Assembly (NCBI GenBank): GCA_030374805.1
Contig: JARGSG010000043.1
Location: forward strand, 186,001-250,000
Direction of reading: 5' to 3'
From: Gracilaria gracilis
Lineage: Eukaryota; Rhodophyta; Florideophyceae; Gracilariales; Gracilariaceae
DNA length: 64,000 nt
The position numbers and the translations under genes were made by a program. Positions within the stretch are counted from its first letter, which is position 1; each line of letters opens with the position of its first letter. The notes beneath the pieces were generated by a model. The model saw nothing but the letters and a program-made list of their open reading frames with translations. It ran no database searches and had not been told where the DNA came from. Below, piece after piece: positions 1-9,613 of this stretch.

Positions 1-62
1 TAGAGACTAGGTAAGTTACAACTTGTATCATACAAGTGCCCGCTGTGGAGGCAGAGCTTCAC

Positions 63-75
63 GTACCGTTGGTAC
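63..75. promoter_or_regulatory. MSA/Myb-like inverted repeat upstream of the HBP5-like gene
   Basis: GTACC-GTT-GGTAC, a 5-bp inverted repeat around GTT, lies about 180 bases before the ATG at 255. Its reverse strand contains CCAACGG, the core of the mitosis-specific activator element bound by three-repeat Myb factors in plants. The same 13-mer recurs upstream of the NDK/AK gene and the GATA gene, so I read it as a shared promoter element. A CTG-rich run follows at about 134-170. Confidence 0.45.
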
Positions 76-254
76 ACGCGCCCCGTGCGACACGTGGCGC
101 TCGTGGCCGCCTGGCCTCGTGGCGGGCGCATGAGTTGCTGCTGCTGCTGCTGCAGCTGCAGCTGCTGCTGTGCAATTGATCTCGCGCGCGATGCGGGAGG
201 GAGCACGTCGCGATTGCGCGCAGCTCCAGCACGCGGCTGCGGCGTAGCGCGACA

Positions 255-1553
255 ATGACGCCCGCCTTCTGCAGCGCGCCGCCGCTGCGCGCGCCGCGCT
301 CGCAGTCGCTGTGGCCGCCGCGCCGCCTGCAGCCGCGCCGCCGCCCGCGCGTCGTGGCGTCCGACTCCTCGGCGCTCACGCCGCCCTCCTCCCTTCCGCC
401 GCCGTCGCCGCCGCCGTCCACGCCGCCCGCGCCGCCGCCCGCGCCGCCCGCGTCGCGCGCGCTGCGCGTCGCGCACCCGTTCGTGGCCGCGCTGTACGAC
501 GCGTTTGCGCGCCGCGACGCGTCGCTGCTGCAGCCGTTGCTGGCGGCCGACGTCGGCTGGAGCACGGCGTTGTTCGACGTGCGCGGCGCCGACCGCGTGC
601 TGGACAACCTCGACGACTTTCTGGCGTTCGCGGTCGACCCCACCATCGCGCTGTTCGACGTGCGACCTGGCGCGTCGCCGCACAGCCTCGTGCTTTCGTG
701 GACGCTGTCGTTCAATTACCCGTTGCCGTGGCGCCCGCGCGTGTCCGTGTCCGCCACCACCGCGCTCACGCTGCAGCCGTCGCCGGCGCGCGCCGTCGTC
801 ACGGAGATGGCCGACGAGTGGCACGTCGCGCCGTTCACGCTGGTGGCGCAGGCGTTGCCCAAGCTCACCGACCTGTTCTGGCTGTACCCGTCGCCGCACG
901 CGGAGACCGACCGCGGACAGCGTCGGCGCGTGCGCAGCGCGTCGGCGTACGTCGTGTTCCAACAGGCGCCGCTGGACGAGTATCGCATCCGCGCAACCGC
1001 CAAGCGCTTCGAGCACGAGCTCATCTGGGCCATGCCGGCGTTGCCGTCGCGCGCATTTGAGGGCGGCTTGCGCAAGCTCGAGCAGTATTCGGCTGTCAGC
1101 CCGATCGCGCTGCGCCTCGTGAGGGGGGAAGCTTTTGTGGGCGATGAAGAACTTTTGTATGAGTGGGCCTTGCCGGTGCCTACTACGCTCACGGGCAGTA
1201 GCGAGGTGTTGGCGGCGCTGCCCAAGGCGGAGCATGCCTCCGTTGTGAGCGTGCCGCAGCGGCTGATGGCTGTTAGGCGCTTTGGCGGCATGAGTACCAG
1301 GACGCGCGTCAAGGAGCAGCATCGCTTGTTGCTGGACGCTTTGGCAGCGGATGGCGTGGTGTCGGGCGACGAGGAGGTGCTTCAGTTTGGCGGGCGCAAT
1401 GTGTGGGTTCGGTGTTATGATTGTAAGGTTGGGTTTAATTGTAAGGGCGTTTTGAGCATGGCTATGTATGGCGGCAGTAGGGGCGTTCGGAGAGTGAATG
1501 AAATCGCTTTCGATCTAACGGGCATTGTTTCGGAAGAAAGTCTGCGCTCCTGA
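255..1553 (+). CDS. Plastid DUF2358-SOUL heme-binding protein (HBP5-like)
   Basis: This 432-residue protein has three parts. Residues 1-68 are rich in Ala, Pro, Ser and Arg with a Phe at position 5, consistent with a plastid transit peptide. Residues about 70-210 match the SnoaL-like DUF2358 fold (start LYDAFARRD, then a conserved GADRVLDNLDDFL stretch). Residues about 235-425 match the SOUL/HEBP family (EYRIRATAKRFEHELIW, then an R-FGGMSTRTRV-like strand). The same DUF2358-SOUL fusion is known in Arabidopsis HBP5, a plastid tetrapyrrole-binding protein linked to heme handling. The ATG at 255 is the first in frame. The first kilobase is strongly GC-rich and the last 300 bases are not. Heme binding is inferred from the family only. 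Confidence 0.82.
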   Translation: MTPAFCSAPPLRAPRSQSLWPPRRLQPRRRPRVVASDSSALTPPSSLPPPSPPPSTPPAPPPAPPASRALRVAHPFVAALYDAFARRDASLLQPLLAADVGWSTALFDVRGADRVLDNLDDFLAFAVDPTIALFDVRPGASPHSLVLSWTLSFNYPLPWRPRVSVSATTALTLQPSPARAVVTEMADEWHVAPFTLVAQALPKLTDLFWLYPSPHAETDRGQRRRVRSASAYVVFQQAPLDEYRIRATAKRFEHELIWAMPALPSRAFEGGLRKLEQYSAVSPIALRLVRGEAFVGDEELLYEWALPVPTTLTGSSEVLAALPKAEHASVVSVPQRLMAVRRFGGMSTRTRVKEQHRLLLDALAADGVVSGDEEVLQFGGRNVWVRCYDCKVGFNCKGVLSMAMYGGSRGVRRVNEIAFDLTGIVSEESLRS

Positions 1554-2593
1554 TCTTCTCTGTGCTGTGTTGAACATAAAGCAAAGGACGTGGTACGTAG
1601 CTGTTGGTTAGAACGTGTGCCTTGTGTGCCCTTTTTTCATGGCTTGTTGTGCTTCGTTGCTCTTCGTATGGGCGTCAGATATTGAGGAATCGACACTCAA
1701 GGTGATTTACCTTGCTTCGGATGGCATAAGTGAGTCGTAATGTATGATTGAATCGTCATAACCGCCGTTTGGAGCTCGCAGTTGCACAGATTTGAATGCT
1801 GCGCAGGTAGGATTGAGACGTACCGTTTGTTGTCCTTGTATCGTTGCACCTGTTGGGGACGGATACGTATGTTCAGAGCTGCAGGTGTCACAAGAAAAAC
1901 AAAACATGTGTGTGAGTTTCATTAGAGCGTGCTGAGATTCGCCAACAAAATGCCAAAGCAGTAACCAAGGTCGGACAAGGCTGAAACGTTTGAAGAATCG
2001 ACAGCGGACCAGAAGCTGGTTCCTTCGGATTCTATGGTTGAAACAAACAAATCGTCATTCCAGATGGATTGCTTGTGCTGTGATATGCCGATTCAACGTA
2101 CCTGCTGCAATACACACCGATTTCTGTTGAGCTGCACCATTGCGGTTCAAAATCGGTGCACCGGAGGATGAAGTTGGCCCGTGGGCGAAACGTGCGATTA
2201 CCGGGCAACAAAGTGCAGCTTCCATATGACGGCATTGTTCACGGACAAAGAGCAGGTTCGGTTAAGAGTTAACGATCTTCGACATGCGGCGATGACATGT
2301 TGCGGATGCTCATGCCCGTTTGTGTTCACATGGTGTCCCAATGAATTCACAAGCAAGCACACTCATTGCTGTGTTAGCGCCTCTCCCTTGTGAAGAGGAG
2401 GCTGCGTGAAGCGTTGAGAAACATGATGTTAGCAAGCACTTGCGACAGTTGAGGGTGATACACGCCTCTCGCTCGTCGACGACCAACAGCCGTCGCCTTT
2501 CACCATCACAAGCATCGTGCAAGCGCTTCGGCCGCCGTCGGCCGCAGAGCCGTTCTGGTTGGCTGTCGCCGCCGCTTCGTGTCGCTCACAGGT
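1554..2593. other. Intergenic, no gene recognised
   Basis: About 1 kb of balanced composition between the HBP5-like gene and the NDK/AK promoter. Only short overlapping frames on both strands occur, none with a recognisable domain, and no tRNA-like B box was seen. Confidence 0.5.
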
Positions 2594-2606
2594 GTACCGT
2601 TGGTAC
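2594..2606. promoter_or_regulatory. MSA/Myb-like inverted repeat upstream of the NDK/AK gene
   Basis: An exact copy of the 13-mer GTACC-GTT-GGTAC found at 63-75, here 51 bases before the upstream in-frame ATG at 2657 and 270 bases before the ATG at 2876. Confidence 0.45.
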
Positions 2607-2875
2607 AGCAACGAGGCGCGCGCCGCTTGCTGACACCATCAATCGCCACGTTTTTTATGCGAGCGCACAATCGTTTTTCCAATCGCCGCCGCGCACTGCG
2701 CTCCCCTTCGCTGCCGACTTCACCGCGAGCCCCCCACCTGCGTCGTTCCAGAAAGAGCAGTGCGTTCCCACCTCCGTCGTCACACACGTCTCCGATCGGC
2801 GCATTGCATTCCCACGCTGCTTCTCTTGTCTCCCGAATTCACTTGACCGCAACTTCGCCTCCTGCTGACGACGCA

Positions 2876-4016
2876 ATGACTGTGGAAGTTGAGTCTACGT
2901 TAGCCCTTATTAAGCCGGATGCTTATGGCAAGGCTGACGATATCATTTCTCTCATCAAGCGCAATGGCTTCGTCATTGCCGAGAAAAAGACTGTTAATCT
3001 CTCAAAAGAACGTGCCGGACACTTCTACGAGGAACACAAGGATCGCCCGTTCTATGATGACCTGACTGACTTCATGTCCTCCGGTCCAGTGCTTGCCCTC
3101 ATCCTTCGAAAGGAGCAGGCCATCAAGTCCTGGAGGGCGCTCATGGGACCCACAAATGCCGACAGAGCTCGCAAGGAAGCACCAGACTCCATCCGCGCCA
3201 AATTCGGTACTGACGGCAGCAAGAACGCCACCCATGGTTCTGACTCTCCGCAGAGCGCTTCACGCGAAATTTCCTTCTTCTTCCCCACATTTCACACCTC
3301 TACCCAGTTCAACGGCCAGGACGCCAAGGAGTATCTTACCAAGACCGTCACCTCTGCTCACCTCTGCCCTCACCGAAATGTGTCGTCTCACCCCACCAAA
3401 CGCCGTCGAATGGCTCGGTCACTACTTGTTGAAGGCATCTGGCGCCGCGCCGGTGGATACCGCACCAGCGAAGAAGGTGTACTTTGTGCTCGGTGGCCCG
3501 GGCGCCGGCAAGGGTACACAATGCGCCAAACTTGTCGAAAAGTATGGATTTGACCATTTCTCAGCCGGTGATTTGCTCCGCAACGAGGTCACCAGCGGCT
3601 CTGAACAGGGTAAGATGATTGGAGATATGATCAAGGAGGGCAAAATCGTACCAGGTGAAATCACTCTCAACTTGCTCAGGGCAGCCATCGACGGAAGCAG
3701 TGCGCCAGGCGTGTTGATCGACGGATTTCCGCGTCAATTGGCTCAAGCTGGCTCTTTTGAGAAGGAGGTGTCTGACTTCGAGTTTGTGATCTTCTTCGAC
3801 TGTCCGGAGGAAGAAATGGAGAGACGGCTGTTGGAAAGAGGAAAGACAAGTGGTCGTACTGATGATAACCTTGATAGCATTCGCAAGAGGTTCAGGACGT
3901 TTATGGACACGTCAATGCCGGTGATTGAGTACTACGAGGCGAAGGGTAAGGTTCATCGAATTGATGCTACGCAGAGCATTGAAGCAGTTTCAGAGATTGT
4001 GACCAACCTGTTCTGA
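2876..4016 (+). CDS. NDK - Dpy-30 - adenylate kinase fusion with one frame change
   Basis: The first half is a nucleoside diphosphate kinase domain (TLALIKPDAYG start; NATHGSDS with the phosphorylated His; end REISFFFP). It is followed by a Dpy-30-type helical motif and by an adenylate kinase domain (P-loop GGPGAGKGTQCAKL, AGDLLRNEV, VLIDGFPR lid and NMP-binding motifs, ending VTNLF). NDK-Dpy30-AK fusions are known in several eukaryotes. The NDK half reads in frame 2 and the AK half in frame 3. The Dpy-30 motif straddles the junction at about 3345-3351, near the partly duplicated ACCTCTGC at 3350 and 3360. One extra base or two missing bases would account for it, as mutation, assembly error or programmed shift. 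An upstream in-frame ATG at 2657 would add 73 Arg/Ser/Pro-rich residues resembling an organelle-targeting peptide. Confidence 0.75.
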
Positions 4017-4231
4017 GCGATGTGAGCAAGCGGGATAGATTTTGAAGCACTCCTTTTTGTTTGACACTCAGCTGTAGTGCAGAGATCGGGCTTGTTTGTA
4101 TACCGTTCTTCTTTGAAGGAAACTAATTGATTACTGAAGAATCATCAAGACATGAGTCTTTTAACAGAACATAATTGTGAAAAGAAGTGGGCTAGTTAAT
4201 ATTGCAGTTGGCTTGGGGAACGGTTGAGTAG

Positions 4232-5314
4232 TCAGCTGTTTGGTTTTTGATGGTTTAATGCTTTTTCCAGCTGGGGATCTCCCCTCACCTCGTTAATGAA
4301 GTCTTTTGCAGTGTGCTCAGCAGCGAGTTGGGTGAAGTTGCTTCTTCCAGAACGGCCAAACTGCCCATGGCTGAGTTGTAGCGGTTTCGGTAGCGTGGTT
4401 TTGTCGTAGTTGTCTCCCTCGGTAGGTTGAGTGTAGTCTCTGTTATATATGTCCTGAACAAAGCGACCGTTTTCATGCTTGTCCATGAAGAATGGTCCGA
4501 GCTTGTACGCGCTCTGCAAGGAGCTGTTTGTAGCGTTGTTTGAAGGGGCAGTTTGTTGTTGAGTGGCAGGCTGCGCTTGTTGGTGACGCTGTTTGCGCTC
4601 TGCTGTGCTTGTTGTTCGTTGCTGCCAGGCTTTTTGAGCCTCGCGATCTCGTTTGATTCTTCTTAATTCACGAACTCTCCATAACGCGAATTGCACATCG
4701 CGGTCGTGCTCATAATCCGTGTCGTCTGGAAGTTGAAGTTGTTTGTCTGTATTATCGAATTGTCGGTCTTCCTCATCCAAGACCTGTGTCACAAGTTGAC
4801 GTGCTTCATCACGTCTGCGACGAAAACGCTTCTCCTCGTGCTGTGCGCGCATTTGCTGCTGTTGCATCGTATCCTTGACGGTAGGATTAACAAACTGCGG
4901 ACGAAAGCCCGACGGAAGAGGGTCATCGTATGCCTGCTGTTGTTCATTTGGTTCACCATGCGACTGAGCCGATTCCGATTCCGACTCCGACTGCGACTCC
5001 GATTCCGACGAAGAACGGCCCGAAGACAGCGCAGCGCCAGCGAGCGCCGCCACGCCAGCAGACGGCTGAAGCTGGCCAACGGCGCCACGGTCCCGCGCAC
5101 GCTCCGCAATCGGCTCAAAGGAGCCCACGGCGTGCCGCGGCGGCGCGGCGTCGACGCGCTGCTCGTGCGAGACGACGCGCGCCACGACGCGCCGCCTGCG
5201 CGCAGGCGCGCCGCCGTCGGGCGCGCGCGCCGCGCGCGAGTTCACATCGGAGTCCGACTCGTCGCCGGCGTGCGGCGGGCGGCCCGCAAAGTAACGCGCC
5301 GCCTTGCCATTCAT
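4232..5314 (-). CDS. MFAP1: MFAP1-like spliceosomal protein
   Basis: About 360 residues. The start KAARYFAGRPP followed by an acidic DESDSD run matches the MFAP1 N-terminus. A long charged helical middle (RRRRDEARQLVTQVL, VRELRRIKRDREAQ) and the C-terminal GPFFMDKHENG, NRDYTQPTEGDNYDKTTLPK and FGRSGRSNFTQL motifs are hallmarks of the family. MFAP1 is a nuclear component of the spliceosomal B complex, which is notable in an intron-poor genome because it shows that splicing is retained. The ATG at 5314 was chosen because the frame above it up to 5380 has no ATG. It converges with the NDK/AK gene (215 bases apart) and diverges from the ClpS-like gene. Confidence 0.85.
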   Translation of the reverse strand: MNGKAARYFAGRPPHAGDESDSDVNSRAARAPDGGAPARRRRVVARVVSHEQRVDAAPPRHAVGSFEPIAERARDRGAVGQLQPSAGVAALAGAALSSGRSSSESESQSESESESAQSHGEPNEQQQAYDDPLPSGFRPQFVNPTVKDTMQQQQMRAQHEEKRFRRRRDEARQLVTQVLDEEDRQFDNTDKQLQLPDDTDYEHDRDVQFALWRVRELRRIKRDREAQKAWQQRTTSTAERKQRHQQAQPATQQQTAPSNNATNSSLQSAYKLGPFFMDKHENGRFVQDIYNRDYTQPTEGDNYDKTTLPKPLQLSHGQFGRSGRSNFTQLAAEHTAKDFINEVRGDPQLEKALNHQKPNS

Positions 5315-5821
5315 GTGCGCCGCTCTCGCCGCGTGCGCACGCGCGCAAATCGCACAACTGCCGCCGGCGTCTACGTTCACGTATCGACCGTGCGTTCATC
5401 GGCGCGACGGCGGCGCGCGCTTGGCCGTCTACCGTGCGCTAAATAAGTTGCTTCTCTGTGCACACATGCGCCGTGGCGCGTGCAGCGTAAAACGGCGCAT
5501 TAAATGAAGCGTGCGCGCGGCCTGCGCGCGGCCTGCGCGGCGGCGCACGCGCAGCCACCGCTGCTGCAGTGGCTGCTGCTGCTGCTGCTGCTGCTGCGCG
5601 TTCACAGCTGGCTGCGGGCGACACCTCGCGCGCGAGATCCGATGACATCTCTGTGCTGCGCGCAATCCGCGTCCTCGTCGCGTCGCCCGCCCGCCCGCCG
5701 CCTCGCGCCTTCTGCCCACCTGCGCCGCGCTTAAATCTCGCGCCCGTCGAGAGCCGGCCGAGCTTCAGCAGCTGCGCACCGTCGTCTTGTGGCGCGTCTC
5801 ACTCACCGCGTGCTCCCCGTC
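5315..5821. promoter_or_regulatory. Bidirectional promoter region MFAP1/ClpS-like
   Basis: Five hundred GC-rich bases between two divergent ATGs. A (GCT)n run lies at about 5572-5597. Long open frames across it are products of GC-rich composition and show no domain. Confidence 0.4.
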
Positions 5822-6343
5822 ATGGCGCACACGCCGCTGTTCGTGGCGCCAATGCCGCCGCTTGCGCGCTCTTCGTTCGCGCCGCGCCGCGCCGATGGGC
5901 CGGCGCTGCGTCGCGTGCTGCCGCCCAGAAGCGGCGCTGCGCGCATGATTCGTATGCAGCTTGGCGCGCCGTCCACCCAAATCGGCCGCCCCAAGACGCA
6001 GATCAAGAAGGATGTTGGACGTGTTACTGCGCAGCCTTCGCAGCCTGAAACTGACACCGATCGAGGTTCGGCGAAAGCGCGCCCCCGTCGCAAGACGCAG
6101 GCGGACCAGGTTCCTATGTACAAGGTCATTCTGCTGGGCGATGAGCAGTATGTGGAGGCGCACGTGGTCACGCAGTTGCAGAAGACCGTGCAGCTTGACA
6201 AGAAGGAAGCGTCGAGGATTTTTTGGGAGGCTCAAGCTTCGGGTAGTAGTATTGTGTGCGTCGTGTGTGAAGAGCATGCTGAGTTTTACGCGCAACAGCT
6301 TAAGAGACAGGAGATTTTTGTGATCGTAGAGAAGGATGAGTGA
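5822..6343 (+). CDS. Plastid ClpS-like protease adaptor, divergent
   Basis: A 173-residue protein. Residues 1-60 look like a transit peptide (MAHTPLFVAPMPP..., Phe at 7). Residues about 96-173 match the ClpS fold: YKVILLGDEQYVEAHVVTQL, then LDKKEASRIFWEAQASG, then EHAEFYAQQLKRQ. ClpS delivers N-degron substrates to the Clp protease. The substrate-pocket Asn of bacterial ClpS (VNDD) is Gly here (LGDE), and the pocket His after the Ala/Ser-Gly turn is not evident, so N-end recognition may differ or be lost, as proposed for some ClpS2-type paralogs. The frame is open upstream of 5822 only through non-ATG codons. The ClpS fold is fairly sure; the exact role is not. Confidence 0.65.
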   Translation: MAHTPLFVAPMPPLARSSFAPRRADGPALRRVLPPRSGAARMIRMQLGAPSTQIGRPKTQIKKDVGRVTAQPSQPETDTDRGSAKARPRRKTQADQVPMYKVILLGDEQYVEAHVVTQLQKTVQLDKKEASRIFWEAQASGSSIVCVVCEEHAEFYAQQLKRQEIFVIVEKDE

Positions 6344-7439
6344 CCAAAAACTTGCAAATGTGTGCTCTTGTTGTCTGCACCGTATACGAGTGCATGCGGA
6401 CGCGATGCATGTGTGTGTTGCTTGGTCAACGCAATGTTTATAGCGCATGTTCGCGTCAACAATCCCACCTTCATATCTCAAAGCGATGCGAGTAGTAAAC
6501 CCAACTTCATGGCCGCACCTGCCGTTCAACCGCTGTGTGTTTCTAACTAATTCAACATCTTTTCATGCACCCCGTTGTCAACCCAACCTCCTCGCCCTTA
6601 TGCATTATTATAAACGCTAGGTAAGCACTTACGATGCACATATCTCTCTCTCTCTCTCTCTTCTGTTTAAAACGCCATCGCAGCACACTTCACGACGCTA
6701 GAAACCAAAAAGTCGGAACAGAACAACCATGTGACGCCTCCGACCCGCGACACGGTTAAACTCCACAAAGTAGCCGCCCAACCTGCCGATCGCCCTTATG
6801 CACCTGGATGGTTTGTCACTGAACAACCCCCGGCCAGCTATACGCAACAACCAAACCACCAACCGATCATTGGAACAAGGTCGTGCCGTCTTCTTGAGTG
6901 TCTCCCACCTCACCGGGCCTCAAACGGCAGTATGCAGTGCTTCCTTTTCCAGCCGTTTGCGTCGAGGATGGAAAACGTTTGGTGCTTACGGGCTGGCGCT
7001 TCTTGTAACCAGGGGTGGGACCAATCCGATTGTCTCTGATTGCAATTGCCACAATCAATTGCTCCCATCTTCTAAGGCTGCAATCGACTTCATACTCGCA
7101 ACTGCGATTGTACATACGTTTTCCCTTCCCTGTGAAACCGCAATTGCAATTGCAGAACGCTCTACAATCGCGATTGCGATTCTCTACTTTTCTCAAATCG
7201 CAGTTTTGTCTAAAATGCAACGCAACGCAGCTCTGCTTGCGAATGTTAGATGCGTGGATCTGTCTACCGCCTGAACGTTGTACATTCACCATGTGGTCAG
7301 GAGAGTGCGGTAATTCCCATTTCAGAGAGGATTCAGAATTGTTATGCGCCGATTACCATGTTATGAACATGTATGGACACGCTCCCAAAATTTGGTATTA
7401 TGAGCTATTGCTACACTAGTTGGGGAAGAGAGGGAGATA
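6344..7439. other. Intergenic with a CT microsatellite
   Basis: Roughly 1.1 kb between the ClpS-like gene and the left end of the DNA transposon. It holds a CT microsatellite at about 6641-6661 and a patch of ATTGCAATT-type repeats (separate entry). The open frames at 6731-7419 overlap each other in three frames and show no domain, so I do not call a gene. Confidence 0.5.
7036..7203. repeat. Degenerate GATTGC/CAATTG palindromic repeat patch
   Basis: About ten half-sites of GATTGC or its complement GCAATC, several fused into CAATTGCAATTG or AATCGCGATTGCGATT, lie in 170 bases. A related patch occurs at 23207-23547 on the far side of the nested transposons. Confidence 0.5.
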
Positions 7440-7457
7440 ACCGTTCAACATATTAAT
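7440..7457 (+). repeat. Left terminal inverted repeat of the Tigger-like element
   Basis: ACCGTTCAACATATTAAT, exact complement of the right end at 21941-21958, with the TA target copy at 7438-7439. Confidence 0.8.
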
Positions 7458-7919
7458 GGTAACTTCTTTTTCTTAAACTCTCTTTTTTCGTTTTCTAGGA
7501 CCCGTAGAAGCCCCAAAATGGCTCCAATTGAGACCAAAATGACCTCAGCTCTTTGTCTTCGCTATACGTGAGCAGAAGTTCAGCTTGATCAAGAAAGTTT
7601 ATCGAGCGCAAGATCGATTCTTGTGCACCGCTCCAAACGCTATCATAAACGGCTTTGCATATAATTCGTCACTCGTGTCCTGCACGAGTCACTTCCAGAA
7701 CACGTCATACGTTTATTGAAAACAGGTTAAGTCTCAGCTCTGCAAAAGAACAGAAGACTTGTGCTCGCGTGATGTATTCAAGTTCTCAATGACTTCACGT
7801 CATATCTTTCGAAACAATCAAGCCGAACCTTCACGCTGAGAGCCATTTCTATGCTGCGCACCCACGATGCGTAGCGCAGCACGCTCCGCAGCAACACGAC
7901 AACGACGCTCCCTACGGAT

Positions 7920-9041
7920 CTACCGATTGGCACGCAGGTGTTGAAACAGCGTCTTGCGCCTTGGAGCAAGTTCCGTCAGGTGACGGAGCTCTGCGGCGTT
8001 TTCACTTTGACGTCCACCATTGCCGCGGCGTTGCAACGCCGCCAACACCGTCTCTGCAGTCAAATTTAGACCCTGCGACGTGTCAACGCAAACTGTGCCA
8101 CTTCTTGGGACGCGCTCAGATTCAATAAGAGACCTTTCAATTGTGCAGAACTCGGTAACCAGCTCTTCCAGATGCAACCCGGAGCTGTTCTCGTCATCTT
8201 GAACATCTAGAATGCTTTGCAACGGAGCAGAAGATGGCCCGTTCGCGCTGTAAACCCATAATCCGGTTCTCGCAAATCCACTGCGAGTATTACGGGGAGT
8301 AATCGACTCTGAAATTGCGTTCGTCAGACATTCAGCCACTTCAAAAGCGTCAAGAACCAATTTGTAACGGCTGATACGATGGACCTTTCTCTGAAGGTGA
8401 GACTTGAAAGAGGAAAAAACTGACACTTCCAACGGCTGAAGAACGTGGCTCGTGTGTGCCGGTAATGCAATGACTACAATCCCATTAGTTTTGAACATGT
8501 TGAGAGTACGAAACTGCAGGTGACACGAGTATCCATCGAGCACCAACAGCAACTTTTCATTACCCTCACAAAGGTGCTCAGTCTCCTTCAGGAACTCTCC
8601 AGCCCACTTGTGAAACACGGCACTGTCGACAACCGGTATTTCCCTTTGGAACAGATAACAAGGCGGTAAGAAGCTGTGAAGCGTTTGAATACGTCCATCT
8701 TCGAAACGATAGTGCCCCTGTTTTCCCCAGAAGACGGTAATCGGTTTATAGGCTCCGCCGTCGGCATATATGACAGGCATAATGGTGACGCGGTCGCTGC
8801 TCCCGCGAACACGGACGGCGCGCTAAATGAGAATTGAACCCGAGGTTCCAACACCCCTACGAAGGCTTCGGCCTAGCATACGTCCTAGAGAAGCTCCCGA
8901 TTCGTTTACGTTAAAGACGAACCTAGGTTCGTGGATATGGTACTTCACCATGGCGGTTTTCACAAGAGCGATATACTTTGCGACGTTTTCGGCCGTCACA
9001 GCCTCGACACGATCGTTCTCCATCATTCTAACTGGCAAGTA
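7920..9041 (-). pseudogene. Transposase, DDE part (pogo/Tigger-like)
   Basis: This is the catalytic half of the transposase. It includes FNVNESGASLG, where families of this type have N-x-D-E-S/T-G: the first catalytic Asp is Asn. LLLVLDGYSCH carries the second Asp. HTSHVLQPLEVSVF carries Glu at the position of the usual third Asp of QPLD. A TAG stop at 8825-8823 interrupts the same frame. The frame runs on to 7920 with a poorly conserved tail. The N-terminal half lies beyond the gypsy insertion at 20582-21008 in the same frame. With these changes it is very unlikely to be active. Confidence 0.8.
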
Positions 9042-9046
9042 CTTCA

Positions 9047-9554
9047 TGTCGTACAAATACCGATAAGGTGTGGGGTCCGCCTGGTAGAGGGAGCGCGCGA
9101 GGGCTCAACCTAAAGGGGAAAAACACACAACCAATATGGTAGTAGGGCACCTGAAACCCGCAGGGGCAAACGGCGGGGCAACTAGTCTAGACCGTGTAGG
9201 TGTACGGTAGTAGACGTCGACGCGCGGTAAAACCTGGATAGTAATAGAGTAGTAAGTGACCAAGATGGTATAGTTACTGCCCTAATGGTGCCTGACTTTA
9301 CAATACCCGAGGGGGAAGGCGAGGTGCACCACAATATATACAAGGTGCACCGACGCCGATCTCCCATGCGGGCATGACGTCATCGGCTGTGCCCATGACC
9401 TACTGTCATGGGCCAGCAATGCTAAACTATCCTAGACTATAAATTAGAAATTATAAATTATAAAATACAGAATACCAATTGGGTACAGTGCAGCCAGCAA
9501 GGCGCACCAGTAGGCCCACGTGGCACCAACCCATTGAGGTCTCATTGTACTACA
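9047..9554 (-). repeat. 3' LTR of the gypsy element
   Basis: 508 bp. It contains a perfect TGACGTCA (CRE/bZIP palindrome, 9375-9382), a 9-bp inverted repeat GCCCATGAC/GTCATGGGC (9391-9413), two GGTGCACC palindromes flanking an AT-rich AATATATA stretch (about 9323-9351), and three exact ACC-N5-GGT motifs (9130, 9191, 9259). The bZIP site and TATA-like stretch are plausible promoter parts; activity is untested. Confidence 0.88.
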
Positions 9555-9613
9555 GACCCCCTTCCTACCCTGAGCCACGCCCTCGTGGCTCCTAGATCCT
9601 TTCACCAAGTCGG

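Noticed and set aside
4691-5446. 251-codon plus-strand frame opposite MFAP1
   Set aside because: Shadow of the Ser/Glu-rich and Arg-rich MFAP1 codons; no domain, and the minus frame matches a known family.
6731-7419. Three overlapping plus-strand frames
   Set aside because: No domain; they lie across a simple repeat patch and use weak starts.
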